This document shows positions 1 through 11,309 of a stretch of DNA of 64,000 nt, in pieces; within the stretch, counting starts at the first letter, position 1, and each line of letters begins with the position of its first letter. Position numbers and translations under genes: made by a program. The stretch is from positions 248,001 through 312,000 of the forward strand of contig CAVPOY010000001.1 of assembly GCA_963707135.1 (NCBI GenBank), given 5' to 3'. Source of the DNA: JBGSTR01 sp963707135 (GTDB lineage Bacteria > Pseudomonadota > Gammaproteobacteria > Chromatiales > Chromatiaceae). The notes beneath the pieces were generated by a model. The model was not told the DNA's origin, ran no database searches, and worked only from the letters and a program-made list of their open reading frames with translations.

Positions 1-2
1 AC

Positions 3-299
3 AAGATCGGGACCTACGGGCTTGCGGTCCTGGCGCGGTATCACGGGGTTCGATTCATGGTCGCGGCGCCGACCTCGACCATCGACCTCGGCGTGGCATC
101 CGGCGCCGAGATTCCGATCGAGGAAAGGGACGCCGAAGAGCTCCTGGGGTGCGGCGGGCGGCGCCTCGCCCCGGCCGGGTGCGAGGCCCGCAACCCGGTA
201 TTTGACGTGACACCGGCCGGTCTGGTGGACGCGATCGTGACCGAGCGCGGGGTCGTCAGCGAGCCCACCGCCGGGAAGATCAGGGTGCTGATGTCCTGA
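3..299 (+). CDS. mtnA: S-methyl-5-thioribose-1-phosphate isomerase, C-terminal part (5' end outside window)
   Basis: The open frame enters from the left edge and ends at TGA 297-299. The visible 98 residues begin KIGTYGLAVLARYH and continue through FMVAAPTSTIDLG and EIPIEERD. These are the conserved C-terminal blocks of MtnA, the aldose-ketose isomerase of the methionine salvage pathway, related to eIF2B subunits. The end of the family (NPVFDVTP followed by a short helix) is intact. Only the N-terminal two thirds is missing, because of the window edge. The following gene is gyrA in the same direction, separated by a repeat-bearing gap. Confidence 0.88.
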   Translation, partial: KIGTYGLAVLARYHGVRFMVAAPTSTIDLGVASGAEIPIEERDAEELLGCGGRRLAPAGCEARNPVFDVTPAGLVDAIVTERGVVSEPTAGKIRVLMS

Positions 300-377
300 C
301 CGCCGCCGGGCCCGCCGCCCGATCGCGGTAGGCCACCGGCGTTTGTCCGTCGGCAGCATTGCCGCCGAGTATCCAAG

Positions 378-530
378 GAGCCGATCAAACGCCATCCTGG
401 CACTCGAGCAGCTCGCGCTCCGAGAGGAGCGACTCTCGGAGGCTCCCCATTATCGATGGCTTACATCCATCGATAATGCCGGGCCGTTCTTGGCTCGGAC
501 GGGAAGCGAAATAGCGCCGCGTTTTTCCTA
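378..530 (-). repeat. Hairpin-rich interspersed repeat, copy 1 (inverted relative to copies 2 and 3)
   Basis: Read on the minus strand this segment matches 6771-6927 and 42174-42323 over most of its length. Shared blocks include TTCCCGTCCG, GGATGTAAGCCATCG, CTCTCGGAGCGCGAGCTG and CCAGGATGGC. It carries two perfect stems: 448-459 with 467-478 (12 bp, CATTATCGATGG) and 419-426 with 433-440 (8 bp, TCCGAGAG). It lies between mtnA and gyrA. The rest of this gap (300-377 and 531-668) shows nothing recognisable apart from an AT-rich TTTTATACC patch near 594-602 that could be a -10 region. No protein-coding content is supported here. Confidence 0.7.
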
Positions 531-668
531 ACGCGCTATGCAACGGGCCATCTGCCGTGGGGTCCGGAGACGCCGGCATGGTAGAATTAGCCGTTTTATA
601 CCAATCCTGAGACGGCAGCCGTTCGGTCGGCCGCCGTGCGGCCGTTTTCCAGCCAGCTCGACACCCTC

Positions 669-3278
<2,610 letters not shown>

Positions 3279-3304
3279 CAATAGGTTGCGACGGAGAGTT
3301 TGCA

Positions 3305-4387
3305 ATGGGTCGAGTCTATAACTTTAGCGCCGGGCCGGCGATGCTGCCCGAGCCCGTTCTGCGTCAGGCCCGGGAGGAGATGCTGGACTGGAACGGTAGC
3401 GGCATGTGCGTGGCCGAGATGAGTCACCGGGGCAAGGAGTTCGTCTCGATCGCCGAGCAGGCCGAGGCCGATCTGCGCGAGTTGTTGGATATCCCGGACG
3501 ACTACCGGGTGCTGTTTCTTCAGGGCGGCGCCTCCAGCCAATTTGCCATGGTGCCGTTGAATCTGCTGCGTGGTGTCGGGACGGCTGACTATCTGAATAC
3601 CGGCTCCTGGTCCAAGAAGGCGATAGCCGAGGCGCGGCGATACGCGACCGTCAATGTCGCGGCGACGACCGAGGAGAGTCGATTCACCCGCGCCCCGGCC
3701 CAGGACGAGCTTCGGTTGAGCCCTGACGCCGCCTACGTCCATTACACCCCGAACGAGACCATCGAGGGGGTGGAGTTCTCCTATGTCCCGGAGACCGGCG
3801 ATACGCCTCTGGTCGCCGACATGTCCTCGACACTGCTCTCGCGGCCGATCGACGTGTCCCGCTACGGGGTGATCTACGCGGGCGCCCAGAAGAACATCGG
3901 TCCCGCGGGTCTGACCATCGTGATCGTGCGGCCGGACCTGATGGGGCGGCCGATGGACGGTACGCCGACCATGTTCGACTACAAGGTCCACGCCGAAAAC
4001 GGCTCGATGTACAACACGCCGCCGACCTATGCTTGGTATCTGGCGGGGCTGGTGTTTCGCTGGCTGAAGGACCTCGGCGGGCTGGACGGCATGGCCGTGA
4101 TCAACGAGCGCAAGGCCGAGGCCCTGTACGGTGCCATCGACGCCTCCGGCTTCTACAACAACCCGGTACAGGCCGATTCGCGCTCTTGGATGAACGTGCC
4201 CTTCACGCTTGCCTCGCCGGACCTCGACGAGACCTTTCTGAAGGAGGCCAAGGCGGCGGGTCTGACGACGCTGAAGGGCCATCGTTCGGTGGGGGGCATG
4301 CGCGCGAGCATCTACAATGCGATGCCCGAGGCCGGTGTCCAGGCGCTGATCGACTTCATGCGGGAGTTCGAGCGGACCAGGGCCTAG
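3305..4387 (+). CDS. serC: Phosphoserine aminotransferase
   Basis: This PLP enzyme (fold type I, class V) converts 3-phosphohydroxypyruvate and glutamate to phosphoserine, and also acts in pyridoxal phosphate synthesis. At 360 residues it is standard length. It starts with the diagnostic NFSAGPAMLPEPVL, has GGASSQFAMVPLNLL for phosphate binding, and carries the PLP lysine in YAGAQKNIGPAG. The ATG is preceded by GGAGAG. It sits just after gyrA and before serA, the enzyme supplying its substrate, so the first two serine pathway steps are neighbours. Confidence 0.96.
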   Translation: MGRVYNFSAGPAMLPEPVLRQAREEMLDWNGSGMCVAEMSHRGKEFVSIAEQAEADLRELLDIPDDYRVLFLQGGASSQFAMVPLNLLRGVGTADYLNTGSWSKKAIAEARRYATVNVAATTEESRFTRAPAQDELRLSPDAAYVHYTPNETIEGVEFSYVPETGDTPLVADMSSTLLSRPIDVSRYGVIYAGAQKNIGPAGLTIVIVRPDLMGRPMDGTPTMFDYKVHAENGSMYNTPPTYAWYLAGLVFRWLKDLGGLDGMAVINERKAEALYGAIDASGFYNNPVQADSRSWMNVPFTLASPDLDETFLKEAKAAGLTTLKGHRSVGGMRASIYNAMPEAGVQALIDFMREFERTRA

Positions 4388-4467
4388 GTCCATCGCCGAG
4401 CGGTGGAATGTGTCTCTCCCGGGGGCGTGCGGTCCAGCGGATATTTTAACAACTCAGATCAATAAGC

Positions 4468-5637
4468 ATGTTCAAGATTCAGACCCTAAATAATATTTCT
4501 GTCGCTGGGCTTGACCGGCTTCCGCGTGACGCTTACGAGGTGGCCTCCGAGATCGCCCACCCGGACGCGATACTGGTGCGCTCGGCGAAGATGCACGGCA
4601 TGGAGGTTCCGCCGACGGTCAAGGCCATCGGCCGCGCCGGTGCCGGGACCAACAACATCCCGGTGCCCGAGATGACCGCCCGTGGAATCGTCGTGTTCAA
4701 TGCCCCGGGGGCGAACGCGAACGCGGTGAAGGAACTGGTGATCGCGGGGATGCTGATCGCGGCCCGCAACATCGGGCAATCCTGGCAATTCGCGCGCGGT
4801 CTTTCGGGTGACGATGCGGCGATCAACCAGGCGGTCGAGGCCGGAAAGAAACAGTTCGTGGGCTTCGAGCTGCCGGGACGGACGCTCGGCGTTATCGGAC
4901 TCGGCGCCATCGGCGTCAAGGTCGCCAACGCGGCCCGCGCCCTTGGCATGAACGTGGTCGGCTATGACCCGACGATCACGGTGCAGCGAGCCTGGCAACT
5001 AGCGAGCGACGTCCAACCGGCGCTCGGCGTCGACGACCTCTTGGCGCGCTCGGATTTCGTGACCTTCCACGTGCCGCTTACCGACGACACCCGGCACATG
5101 ATCAATGCCGAGCGTATCCGGATCCTCAAAAAGGGTGCCGTCCTGTTGAACTTCTCGCGCGACGGTATCATCGACGACGACGCCGTTGTCAGCGCCCTGG
5201 ACCAGGGCCGGCTGTATGCCTACTGTTGCGATTTTCCGAGCAATCGCCTGAAGGATCACCCGCGTGTGGTCACCTTGCCGCACCTCGGGGCCTCGACCAA
5301 GGAGGCCGAGGACAACTGCGCCGTCATGGTCGCCGACCAGGTGCGGGATTACCTGGAGAATGGCAACGTCACGAACTCGGTCAACTTTCCGGAGATCAAT
5401 CTCTCCCGAAACGGCGGCTACCGCATGGCGATTGTCAACAGCAATGTGCCGAATATGGTGGGCCAGATCTCGACCGATCTCGCGGAGGCCGGCCTCAACA
5501 TTGTCGACATGCTCAACCGATCGCGAGGTGACGTCGCCGTGACCTTGATCGACCTGGACCGGCCTTGTCCCGAGGAAACGGTCAACGCGATTCACGACAT
5601 CAAGGGCGTGCTCTCGGTGCGCTGCCTGGGTCTCTGA
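4468..5637 (+). CDS. serA: D-3-phosphoglycerate dehydrogenase (ACT-domain type)
   Basis: The enzyme oxidises 3-phosphoglycerate with NAD to 3-phosphohydroxypyruvate, the first step of serine synthesis. The substrate domain carries GRAGAGTNNIPV, the Rossmann segment reads GLGAIGVKVANAARALGMNVVGYDP's dinucleotide loop near residue 150, and NFSRDGIIDDDAV provides the catalytic Arg. LPHLGAST provides the His. The C-terminal roughly 75 residues (YRMAIVNSNVPNMVGQI) form an ACT regulatory domain, giving 389 residues in all. The segment between Arg and His reads CDFPSNRL, so the usual acidic catalytic partner is not obvious. This suggests one of the divergent short PGDH types rather than the E. coli form. 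Confidence 0.9.
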   Translation: MFKIQTLNNISVAGLDRLPRDAYEVASEIAHPDAILVRSAKMHGMEVPPTVKAIGRAGAGTNNIPVPEMTARGIVVFNAPGANANAVKELVIAGMLIAARNIGQSWQFARGLSGDDAAINQAVEAGKKQFVGFELPGRTLGVIGLGAIGVKVANAARALGMNVVGYDPTITVQRAWQLASDVQPALGVDDLLARSDFVTFHVPLTDDTRHMINAERIRILKKGAVLLNFSRDGIIDDDAVVSALDQGRLYAYCCDFPSNRLKDHPRVVTLPHLGASTKEAEDNCAVMVADQVRDYLENGNVTNSVNFPEINLSRNGGYRMAIVNSNVPNMVGQISTDLAEAGLNIVDMLNRSRGDVAVTLIDLDRPCPEETVNAIHDIKGVLSVRCLGL

Positions 5638-5655
5638 GGCCGGACGCGCCGCGGC

Positions 5656-6756
5656 GTGGCCAGAGACAGCCACAGCGAGGCCGACCTCGAGGACGTACGC
5701 GGCCGGATCGACGCCGTCGACCGTGAGCTCGTACGGCTAATCAGCGAGCGCGCCCGCTGCGCCCAGGAGGTCGCGCGCATCAAAAGCGCGACCGACGAGC
5801 ATGACGTGCAGTTCTACCGGCCCGAGCGCGAGGCCGGGATCCTGCGTCGAATCAAGGAGATCAACCCGGGTCCTCTGGACCACGAGGAAGTCGCTCGGCT
5901 GTTCCGGGAGATCATGTCCGCCTGCCTGGCCCTCGAACGGCCGCTGAAGACCGCCTTCCTGGGTCCCGAGGGGACCTTCACCCAGGCGGCCGCGATCAAG
6001 CATTTCGGACACTCGGTGCGCACCGCGGCGCTGGCGACCATCAGCGACATCTTCCGCGAGGTCGAGGCGGAATCCTGCGATTTCGGTGTCGTGCCGGTCG
6101 AGAACTCCACCGAAGGGGTGATCAGTCACACCCTGGACATGTTCATGACCTCGCCGCTGATGATCACCGGCGAGGTCAGCCTGCGCATCCATCACCACCT
6201 GATGAGCCGGGCGCCTGAGCTCACGCGGGTGCGGACCCTGTATTCCCATCAGCAATCCCTGGCTCAGTGCCGGGGCTGGTTGGACCGACATCTGCCGAAT
6301 GTCGAGCGCGTTGCGGTTGGCAGCAATGCCGAGGCAGCTCGCATGGCCGCCGCCGAGCCCGGGGCGGCCGCGGTTGCTGGCCGTCAGGCGGCCGAGATCT
6401 ATGGGCTCGAGGTCCTCGCTGAGCGGATCGAGGACGAACCCGGAAACACCACGCGCTTTCTGGTGATCGGCAAGCGCGACGCGCCGCCGAGCGGCCAGGA
6501 CAAGACCAGCCTGCTCCTTTCGTGCCGCAACGAGTCGGGCGGGCTTCACGGCCTCCTGAGCCCGCTTGCCGAGCACGGGATCAGCATGACGCGGATCGAG
6601 TCGCGCCCGTCGCGCCGCGGCATCTGGGACTATGTGTTCTTCGTCGACATCCTTGGGCATCGTAAGGATCAGGCCGTCGAGGCGGCGCTCAACCAGTTGA
6701 AGCGCGAGGCGATGCTGTTCAAGGTGCTGGGGTCCTACCCGGTGGCCGTGCTATAG
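5656..6756 (+). CDS. pheA: Bifunctional chorismate mutase/prephenate dehydratase (P-protein)
   Basis: It converts chorismate to prephenate and on to phenylpyruvate for phenylalanine synthesis. Residues about 10-95 are the AroQ chorismate mutase helices (RIDAVDRELVRLISERARCA). From about 97 begins prephenate dehydratase, with FLGPEGTFTQAAA, VPVENSTEGVI and the catalytic NTTRFLVIG. The end is an ACT domain with GGLHGLLSPLAEHGISMTRI and the phenylalanine-sensing ESRPSR. The start is GTG 18 bp after serA, so the two are probably co-transcribed. The 366 residues fit the family. Confidence 0.95.
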   Translation: MARDSHSEADLEDVRGRIDAVDRELVRLISERARCAQEVARIKSATDEHDVQFYRPEREAGILRRIKEINPGPLDHEEVARLFREIMSACLALERPLKTAFLGPEGTFTQAAAIKHFGHSVRTAALATISDIFREVEAESCDFGVVPVENSTEGVISHTLDMFMTSPLMITGEVSLRIHHHLMSRAPELTRVRTLYSHQQSLAQCRGWLDRHLPNVERVAVGSNAEAARMAAAEPGAAAVAGRQAAEIYGLEVLAERIEDEPGNTTRFLVIGKRDAPPSGQDKTSLLLSCRNESGGLHGLLSPLAEHGISMTRIESRPSRRGIWDYVFFVDILGHRKDQAVEAALNQLKREAMLFKVLGSYPVAVL

Positions 6757-6770
6757 GCGCGGCAGTTCCC

Positions 6771-6927
6771 AAGGGACACGCTGATCTGTTGCGTTTCCGG
6801 CCCGGGCCAAGGGTGGCCCGTCATTTCAACATGGATGTAAGCCATCGAAAATGCAGCACTCCGGGAGTCGCGCCTCTCGGGGCGCGAGCTGATCAAGTGC
6901 CAGGATGGCATTCGGTCAGCATCTCCC
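6771..6927 (+). repeat. Hairpin-rich interspersed repeat, copy 2
   Basis: The segment occupies most of the gap between pheA and hisC and shares long identical blocks with the copy at 42174-42323: CACGCTGATCTGTTGCGTTT, GGATGTA, AGTCGCGCCTCTCGG, GCGCGAGCTGATCAA and CAGGATGGC. Its 5' arm pairs GGACACGC with GCGTTTCC imperfectly. The middle arm pairs around CTCCGGGAG and CGCCTCTCGGGGCG. The element could form RNA structure in a pheA-hisC readthrough transcript. It contains no credible gene. Confidence 0.72.
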
Positions 6928-6996
6928 AAGGATTGGCGAAGCCCGGTGCCCTGAACGCGGCCGTCGTCGTCTTCGACTTCAGGAGCGGATGACCCA

Positions 6997-8109
6997 ATGA
7001 CCTCTTCGGACAACCCTTTCCTCGGGCTTGCGGCACCCGGAATTGCCGCGCTGACGCCCTATGTCCCCGGTAAGCCGGTATCGGAGCTCGAACGCGAACT
7101 CGGGATCCGCGAGTCGGTGAAGCTTGCGTCAAACGAGAACCCGCTCGGACCGGGGCCGAAGGCCAAGGCCGCCGTCGCCGAGGCGCTCGAAGAGCTCGGC
7201 CGCTACCCGGACGGATCCGGCTTCGAGCTTCGGCGGGTCCTGGCGGACTATCACCGGGTCCCGCCGGCGGCCGTTACGCTTGGCAACGGGTCGAACGACG
7301 TGCTGGATCTGATCGCACGGACCTTTCTGGGGTCCGGGGCCGAGTCCGTGTTCTCCGAGCACGCCTTCGCCGTATACCCGATCGTCACCCAGGCGGTCGG
7401 GGCCAGGGCCCGGGTCGCCAAGGCGACTGCCCATGGGCACGACCTGGAGGCGCTGGCGGCGCTGGTCACGGACCGGACCCGCGTCGTCTGGATTGCCAAC
7501 CCGAACAACCCCACTGGAACCTGGCTGGCGGCCGAGCCGCTCAAGCGTTTCATCGGATCGCTGCCCAGGACCTGCGTGGTGGTCGTGGACGAGGCCTACA
7601 CAGAATATGTGACCGAGCCTGACTACCCGGACGCAACCCGTTGGCTGGAGGCGTTCCCGACGCTGGTCGTGACCCGCACCTTCTCGAAGGCCCATGGGCT
7701 GGCGGGTCTGCGCGTCGGCTACGGGGTCAGCGACCCCCGGCTGGCCGCGCTCCTGAACCGGGTGCGCCAGCCCTTCAATGTCAACGCCCTGGCGCAGGTC
7801 GCCGCGGCGGCCGCGATCGGCGACCGGGAACACGTGCGCGCGTCCGTGGAGCTCAATCGTCTCGGCATGCGGGAATTGACGGTCGCGTTCGATCGGCTCG
7901 GGCTCGACTACATTCCGTCGGTGGGAAATTTTGTTTCGGTCGACCTGGGCCGCCCGGCCGGGCCGGTCAATGAAGCCCTGCTGCGCCGGGGCGTGATCAC
8001 CCGACCCGTCGCCAACTACGGCCTGCCCAACCACCTCCGGGTCAGCATCGGTCTGTCTTCGGAGAACGCCCGGCTGATAGAGGCGCTCGAGGCGGTCCTC
8101 GGGGCATGA
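6997..8109 (+). CDS. hisC: Histidinol-phosphate aminotransferase (HisC2 type)
   Basis: This PLP aminotransferase (fold type I) acts on histidinol phosphate. Members lying in serC-pheA-hisC-tyrA clusters often also take aromatic amino acids, which the context favours here. Recognisable segments are SNENPLGPGPKA near the N-terminus, GNGSNDVLDLIARTFL, NPNNPTGTWL, VDEAYTEYV and the PLP lysine in TRTFSKAHGLAGLRVGYG. The length is 370 residues. ATG follows GAGCGGATGACCCA. The stop overlaps the tyrA start (ATGA), so the two are translationally coupled. Confidence 0.94.
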   Translation: MTSSDNPFLGLAAPGIAALTPYVPGKPVSELERELGIRESVKLASNENPLGPGPKAKAAVAEALEELGRYPDGSGFELRRVLADYHRVPPAAVTLGNGSNDVLDLIARTFLGSGAESVFSEHAFAVYPIVTQAVGARARVAKATAHGHDLEALAALVTDRTRVVWIANPNNPTGTWLAAEPLKRFIGSLPRTCVVVVDEAYTEYVTEPDYPDATRWLEAFPTLVVTRTFSKAHGLAGLRVGYGVSDPRLAALLNRVRQPFNVNALAQVAAAAAIGDREHVRASVELNRLGMRELTVAFDRLGLDYIPSVGNFVSVDLGRPAGPVNEALLRRGVITRPVANYGLPNHLRVSIGLSSENARLIEALEAVLGA

Positions 8110-8990
8110 TCGAGCGTCTGGCGATCATCGGGGTTGGGCTCATCGGGGGCTCGCTCGCGCGCGCGCTTCGGGCCGCCGGTGCGGTGGGTGAGTTGGTCGG
8201 CTGCGGCAGGGGGTTGCCGAACCTGGAGCTGGCTCGATCGCTCGGTGTCGTGGACGCGATCACCCGGGACCCGGCGGAGGCGGTCCGCGGGGCGGACATG
8301 GTGTTCGTCGCGGTGCCACTCGGAGCCATGCGGGGTATCTTCGATGCCATCGCCGGTGGGCTTCGCGACGACGCCGTCGTCACCGATGGGGGCAGCGTGA
8401 AGGGCAGCGTGGTCGCCGACGCGGCCGGGGCGTTCGGCTCGGTGCCGCCTCGTTTGGTTCCGGGACATCCGATCGCCGGCACCGAGCACAGCGGCGTCGA
8501 GGCCTCGTTCCCCGAGCTGTACCGGAACCGCCGGGTGATCCTGACGCCGCTACCGGAGACCGATCCGGGAGCCGTCGACCGGGTGACCGCCATGTGGCGG
8601 GCCTGCGGTGCCGAGGTTACGACCATGTCTGTCGCCCATCATGACGAGGTTCTCGCCGCGACCAGCCATCTTCCCCATATGCTTGCCTACGGGCTGGTGG
8701 ATTCACTGGCTCGGATGCGAGAGAACGATGAGATCTTCCGTTATGCGGCCGGCGGCTTTCGGGACTTCACCCGGATCGCCTCGTCGAGCCCCGTGATGTG
8801 GCGGGACATCTGCATCGCTAATCGCGAGGCGCTGAGCGCCATGTTGGTCCGGTTCGGGGCAGAGATGAGCGACCTTGCCGGGGCCATTCGCGGCGCGGAC
8901 GGTGACCGCCTGCTCGAGATCTTCGAGCGTGCGAAGGCCGCGCGCGACCGCTACACGGATGCCGCCGACAGGCAAGGATCGTCCGAGTGA
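8106..8990 (+). CDS. tyrA: Prephenate dehydrogenase
   Basis: It oxidatively decarboxylates prephenate (or arogenate) to the tyrosine precursor. The N-terminal Rossmann motif is GVGLIGGSLARALR. Further on are VFVAVPLGAM, VPGHPIAGTEHSGVEAS (the conserved HPIAG-H active-site region) and the helical dimerisation domain with SHLPHMLAYGLVDSL and FRDFTRIASS. At 294 residues it is the monofunctional form, without a chorismate mutase or ACT domain. The aroA gene that follows in many relatives is absent; a small lipoprotein gene comes next instead. Confidence 0.94.
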   Translation: MIERLAIIGVGLIGGSLARALRAAGAVGELVGCGRGLPNLELARSLGVVDAITRDPAEAVRGADMVFVAVPLGAMRGIFDAIAGGLRDDAVVTDGGSVKGSVVADAAGAFGSVPPRLVPGHPIAGTEHSGVEASFPELYRNRRVILTPLPETDPGAVDRVTAMWRACGAEVTTMSVAHHDEVLAATSHLPHMLAYGLVDSLARMRENDEIFRYAAGGFRDFTRIASSSPVMWRDICIANREALSAMLVRFGAEMSDLAGAIRGADGDRLLEIFERAKAARDRYTDAADRQGSSE

Positions 8991-9082
8991 CGCGTGGGAA
9001 ATTGACGCTCGGCGACCCGGGCGGTCATGATCGCGGACGCAATGCCGCGCCGGGGCGTGTTCCGAGGTGAATGGGGGCTGGA

Positions 9083-9451
9083 ATGATCAGAACAGGATTT
9101 TTGCTGCTCGCCGCGGCGCTTGTCACGGGATGTGCGACGGGCGGGCAGACCGGCGCACTGCCGGCGATAACGCGACCGACCGAGGCGGCCTATGTCACGA
9201 TCTTCCGCGACGGTTCCCTTGTCGGGCTGTTCGGGACCATCAAGGTCAGGATAGACGGCCGCGAGGTCTATCGCCTTGGCCGCAATGAGCAATACAGTTT
9301 TCGGCTGGACCCCGGCCAGTACCTGGTCGATTTCTCGATCGGGCTAAACGAGTGCCGCCGGGCATTTTACGCCCAGCCCGGACGCAATTACCGCTTCAGG
9401 CTGGTGCCGAACTGCATGGTGGTCGAGGATGCTGACGGTTATCGGATGTAG
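9083..9451 (+). CDS. Small predicted lipoprotein of unknown function
   Basis: This is a 122-residue exported protein. The N-terminus MIRTGFLLLAAALVTGC is a lipoprotein signal with the lipobox LVTGC, so the mature protein begins at a lipidated Cys followed by ATGGQTG. The remainder reads as a compact beta domain (VTIFRDGSLVGLFGTIKVRID, YSFRLDPGQYLVDFS) with two further Cys, similar in style to DUF2846-like lipoproteins, though I cannot name the family firmly. ATG 9083 follows GGGGGCTGGA; an in-frame ATG at 9071 is also possible. Confidence 0.72.
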   Translation: MIRTGFLLLAAALVTGCATGGQTGALPAITRPTEAAYVTIFRDGSLVGLFGTIKVRIDGREVYRLGRNEQYSFRLDPGQYLVDFSIGLNECRRAFYAQPGRNYRFRLVPNCMVVEDADGYRM

Positions 9452-9556
9452 CTTGGGGGAAATCCGTCAACCCGTGCAGGCTCGTCCAAGTTGATTCACA
9501 CCACGGTCAAGTCCCGACCTTTGACCGCGATCCCCTCTGAGAGGCAAAGGACCGGC

Positions 9557-9838
9557 ATGAGCGACGCGGACAGACGAACGCACCTGAGATATAGGGATCC
9601 GGACAGCACGACGCTGCATTTCCTGATCAAGGATGGAGAGCGCGAAAGGCCGGTAACGGGGCTTGTCGTCAATGAGAGTCATCGGGGTCTGGCCTGCGTC
9701 TATGTGGGGCCGGCCCTCCCGGTGAACACGGCGATCGTCTGGCAGGAAACCGAGTCCATCGGGACATGCTGCACGGTGCTTCGCTGCGAGAAGCTCTACA
9801 CGGATGTCTTTTTGCTGGCCCTACGGATCGAGGATTGA
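9557..9838 (+). CDS. PilZ-like domain protein
   Basis: The 93-residue protein contains RRTHLRYRDP (an RxxxR motif) and, about 30 residues later, NESHRGLA (an NxSxxG motif). These are the two c-di-GMP-contacting elements of PilZ domains, and beta-rich sequence follows. A cyclic-di-GMP receptor role is therefore likely but not proven. ATG 9557 has AAAGGA 6 bp upstream; an upstream in-frame TTG would add unconserved residues. It converges on the HPt gene at 9902-10840. Confidence 0.62.
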   Translation: MSDADRRTHLRYRDPDSTTLHFLIKDGERERPVTGLVVNESHRGLACVYVGPALPVNTAIVWQETESIGTCCTVLRCEKLYTDVFLLALRIED

Positions 9839-9901
9839 GCCGCTACGGCGCGAAGCAATGGCGCCGCCGCGGGTGAGCGAAAGCCGCGGATAACTGCCCC
9901 G

Positions 9902-10840
9902 TCAACCGAGGGATAAAATCCACACTGACAGCCCGGACGCGATTATTCCGCCAACCAGGGCGCTCAAGACCAGCGCGCGCCATCCCGTGCGGCTCAACAC
10001 CGCGACCGCCCGGGCGTTTTCCTCGGTGTCCCGCTTTATGTCGTTGAGGAGATGCTCCATTGGAACGAGCCTTGCCCTCACGCGCTGCCCGATGAGGTGA
10101 TTGATCTCGGTCTGTTGGAGGATCGATTCCCGCTGGCTCTTCTTCGATTCCAGGCGAATGTCCGAAACTTCCTTGGAGAGCTGATTAATCAGCTCGCTGA
10201 TTCGATCCAACTCGGCGCGGTAATTGCCTTTTTCGGCGCCGCTGGATGGCATCTCGCTCAGGGCTGAGACCCTACGCGCCTGCTGCAACGCCATCTCGGA
10301 ACGGTGCAGCGCCTCGTCCGCCCGCTGCATGTAGCGCTCCAGTTTCAGATTGATCTCATAGAGCTTGTAGTGGGGCTTCGCCTCGGTAACGTTGGCGGCA
10401 ACCGGGGTCGGTACTTGTGTCGGCTTTCGCCCAGCGGCGAGCGCGTCCGCGAGCCTCGTCAGTCGCTCTATATCGCCGTCGCCGGCGATGGATCTCCGAT
10501 TCTTGAAGGCGTGTACCACCCGTGGAATCTGGGTTCGAACGGCCTCGACCAGGTTCACCATTGGCTCGGTGACCGGAACGGATCCGGCGAGTGCCTGGTT
10601 CAGCATCCGTTCGACCTTCCAGGCCATCTCGGAGAGGTCGAGCGCTTTGACCATGCGCCCGCTCCCCTTGAGGGTATGGAAGGTCCGCCGGATCTCGGTC
10701 AGCGCCTTTTTGTCGTCCGGATCGCTTTTCCAGCTTTTCAGATGGTTGTCGATATTCTCCAGAAGCTCCCCGACCTCTTCGAGGAATACCTCGACGATCT
10801 CATCGTCGCTCGTGGGAATGTGCCAACGATCCAGAGACAT
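9902..10840 (-). CDS. Membrane-anchored HPt (histidine phosphotransfer) protein, ChpA-like
   Basis: Residues about 10-105 form an HPt domain with RRTFHTLKGSGRMVKA, phospho-accepting His at residue 55, closely resembling the repeated HPt modules of ChpA/PilL type chemotaxis kinases. No CheA catalytic, dimerisation or receiver domain follows. Instead come a linker, a long helical/coiled-coil section (about 155-265) and a single C-terminal transmembrane helix around 285-308, ending SVWILSLG. That architecture places the HPt domain in the cytoplasm as a tail-anchored protein. It probably relays or buffers phosphoryl groups for a kinase encoded elsewhere. 312 residues, complete. Confidence 0.75.
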   Translation of the reverse strand: MSLDRWHIPTSDDEIVEVFLEEVGELLENIDNHLKSWKSDPDDKKALTEIRRTFHTLKGSGRMVKALDLSEMAWKVERMLNQALAGSVPVTEPMVNLVEAVRTQIPRVVHAFKNRRSIAGDGDIERLTRLADALAAGRKPTQVPTPVAANVTEAKPHYKLYEINLKLERYMQRADEALHRSEMALQQARRVSALSEMPSSGAEKGNYRAELDRISELINQLSKEVSDIRLESKKSQRESILQQTEINHLIGQRVRARLVPMEHLLNDIKRDTEENARAVAVLSRTGWRALVLSALVGGIIASGLSVWILSLG

Positions 10841-11309
10841 AGACGCTAAATACTAGAGGAAGGGGTGACAAGCCGGCGGCCGTGGCAGCGCCGAGTCAGT
10901 CGCGAAGCCGTCTCCTTTCAAGGCGGGCGCCTTTCCGATATCGAGGGACGTACGTGATCCAATTCGCTGATCTTTCACTCGCTAGAATGAAGCGTTAGCG
11001 TAAGTGGGTTCTGTTGCGGTGACGCGACGCTGGTGACGATACCAGTGGAAGTGACCGGCGAGCAAGCGTCTTCCCGGCAGACACCGGTCTGGCAGACTCG
11101 ACCCGGATGCGTGCTATAGCGGCAAGCGGGCTTGTTCGCCACGACCTGGCCTATTCGCGCACGCGCCCGGAAGTTAAACTCCCCGCCACGGACATCCATG
11201 CCGCCAGGCTTGCTGAAGGCGTTACCGGTGCTCAGCCGACTATTGGGACAGGGTCAGCGCAGCTCCGGGGGCAAGAAGCACCTCGGGCGCGCTTCCTGAT
11301 GTAAGCGTC
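10841..11309. other. Intergenic region with no recognised gene
   Basis: About 470 bp separate the divergent HPt gene and the permease operon. Open frames here (for example 11107-11304, and 10975-11199 on the other strand) have no ribosome site, no family resemblance and no coding-like composition. Promoters for both flanking genes must lie here, but none stands out. An ABC ATPase gene that might be expected upstream of the permease is not present. Confidence 0.6.

Noticed and set aside
35..60. GGGTTCGATTC resembling a tRNA T-arm
   Set aside because: It lies within conserved mtnA coding sequence and there are no acceptor or anticodon stems around it.
10975..11304. Two small frames upstream of the permease operon, considered as a lost ABC ATPase
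   Set aside because: No Walker A, signature or Walker B residues are visible in any frame.
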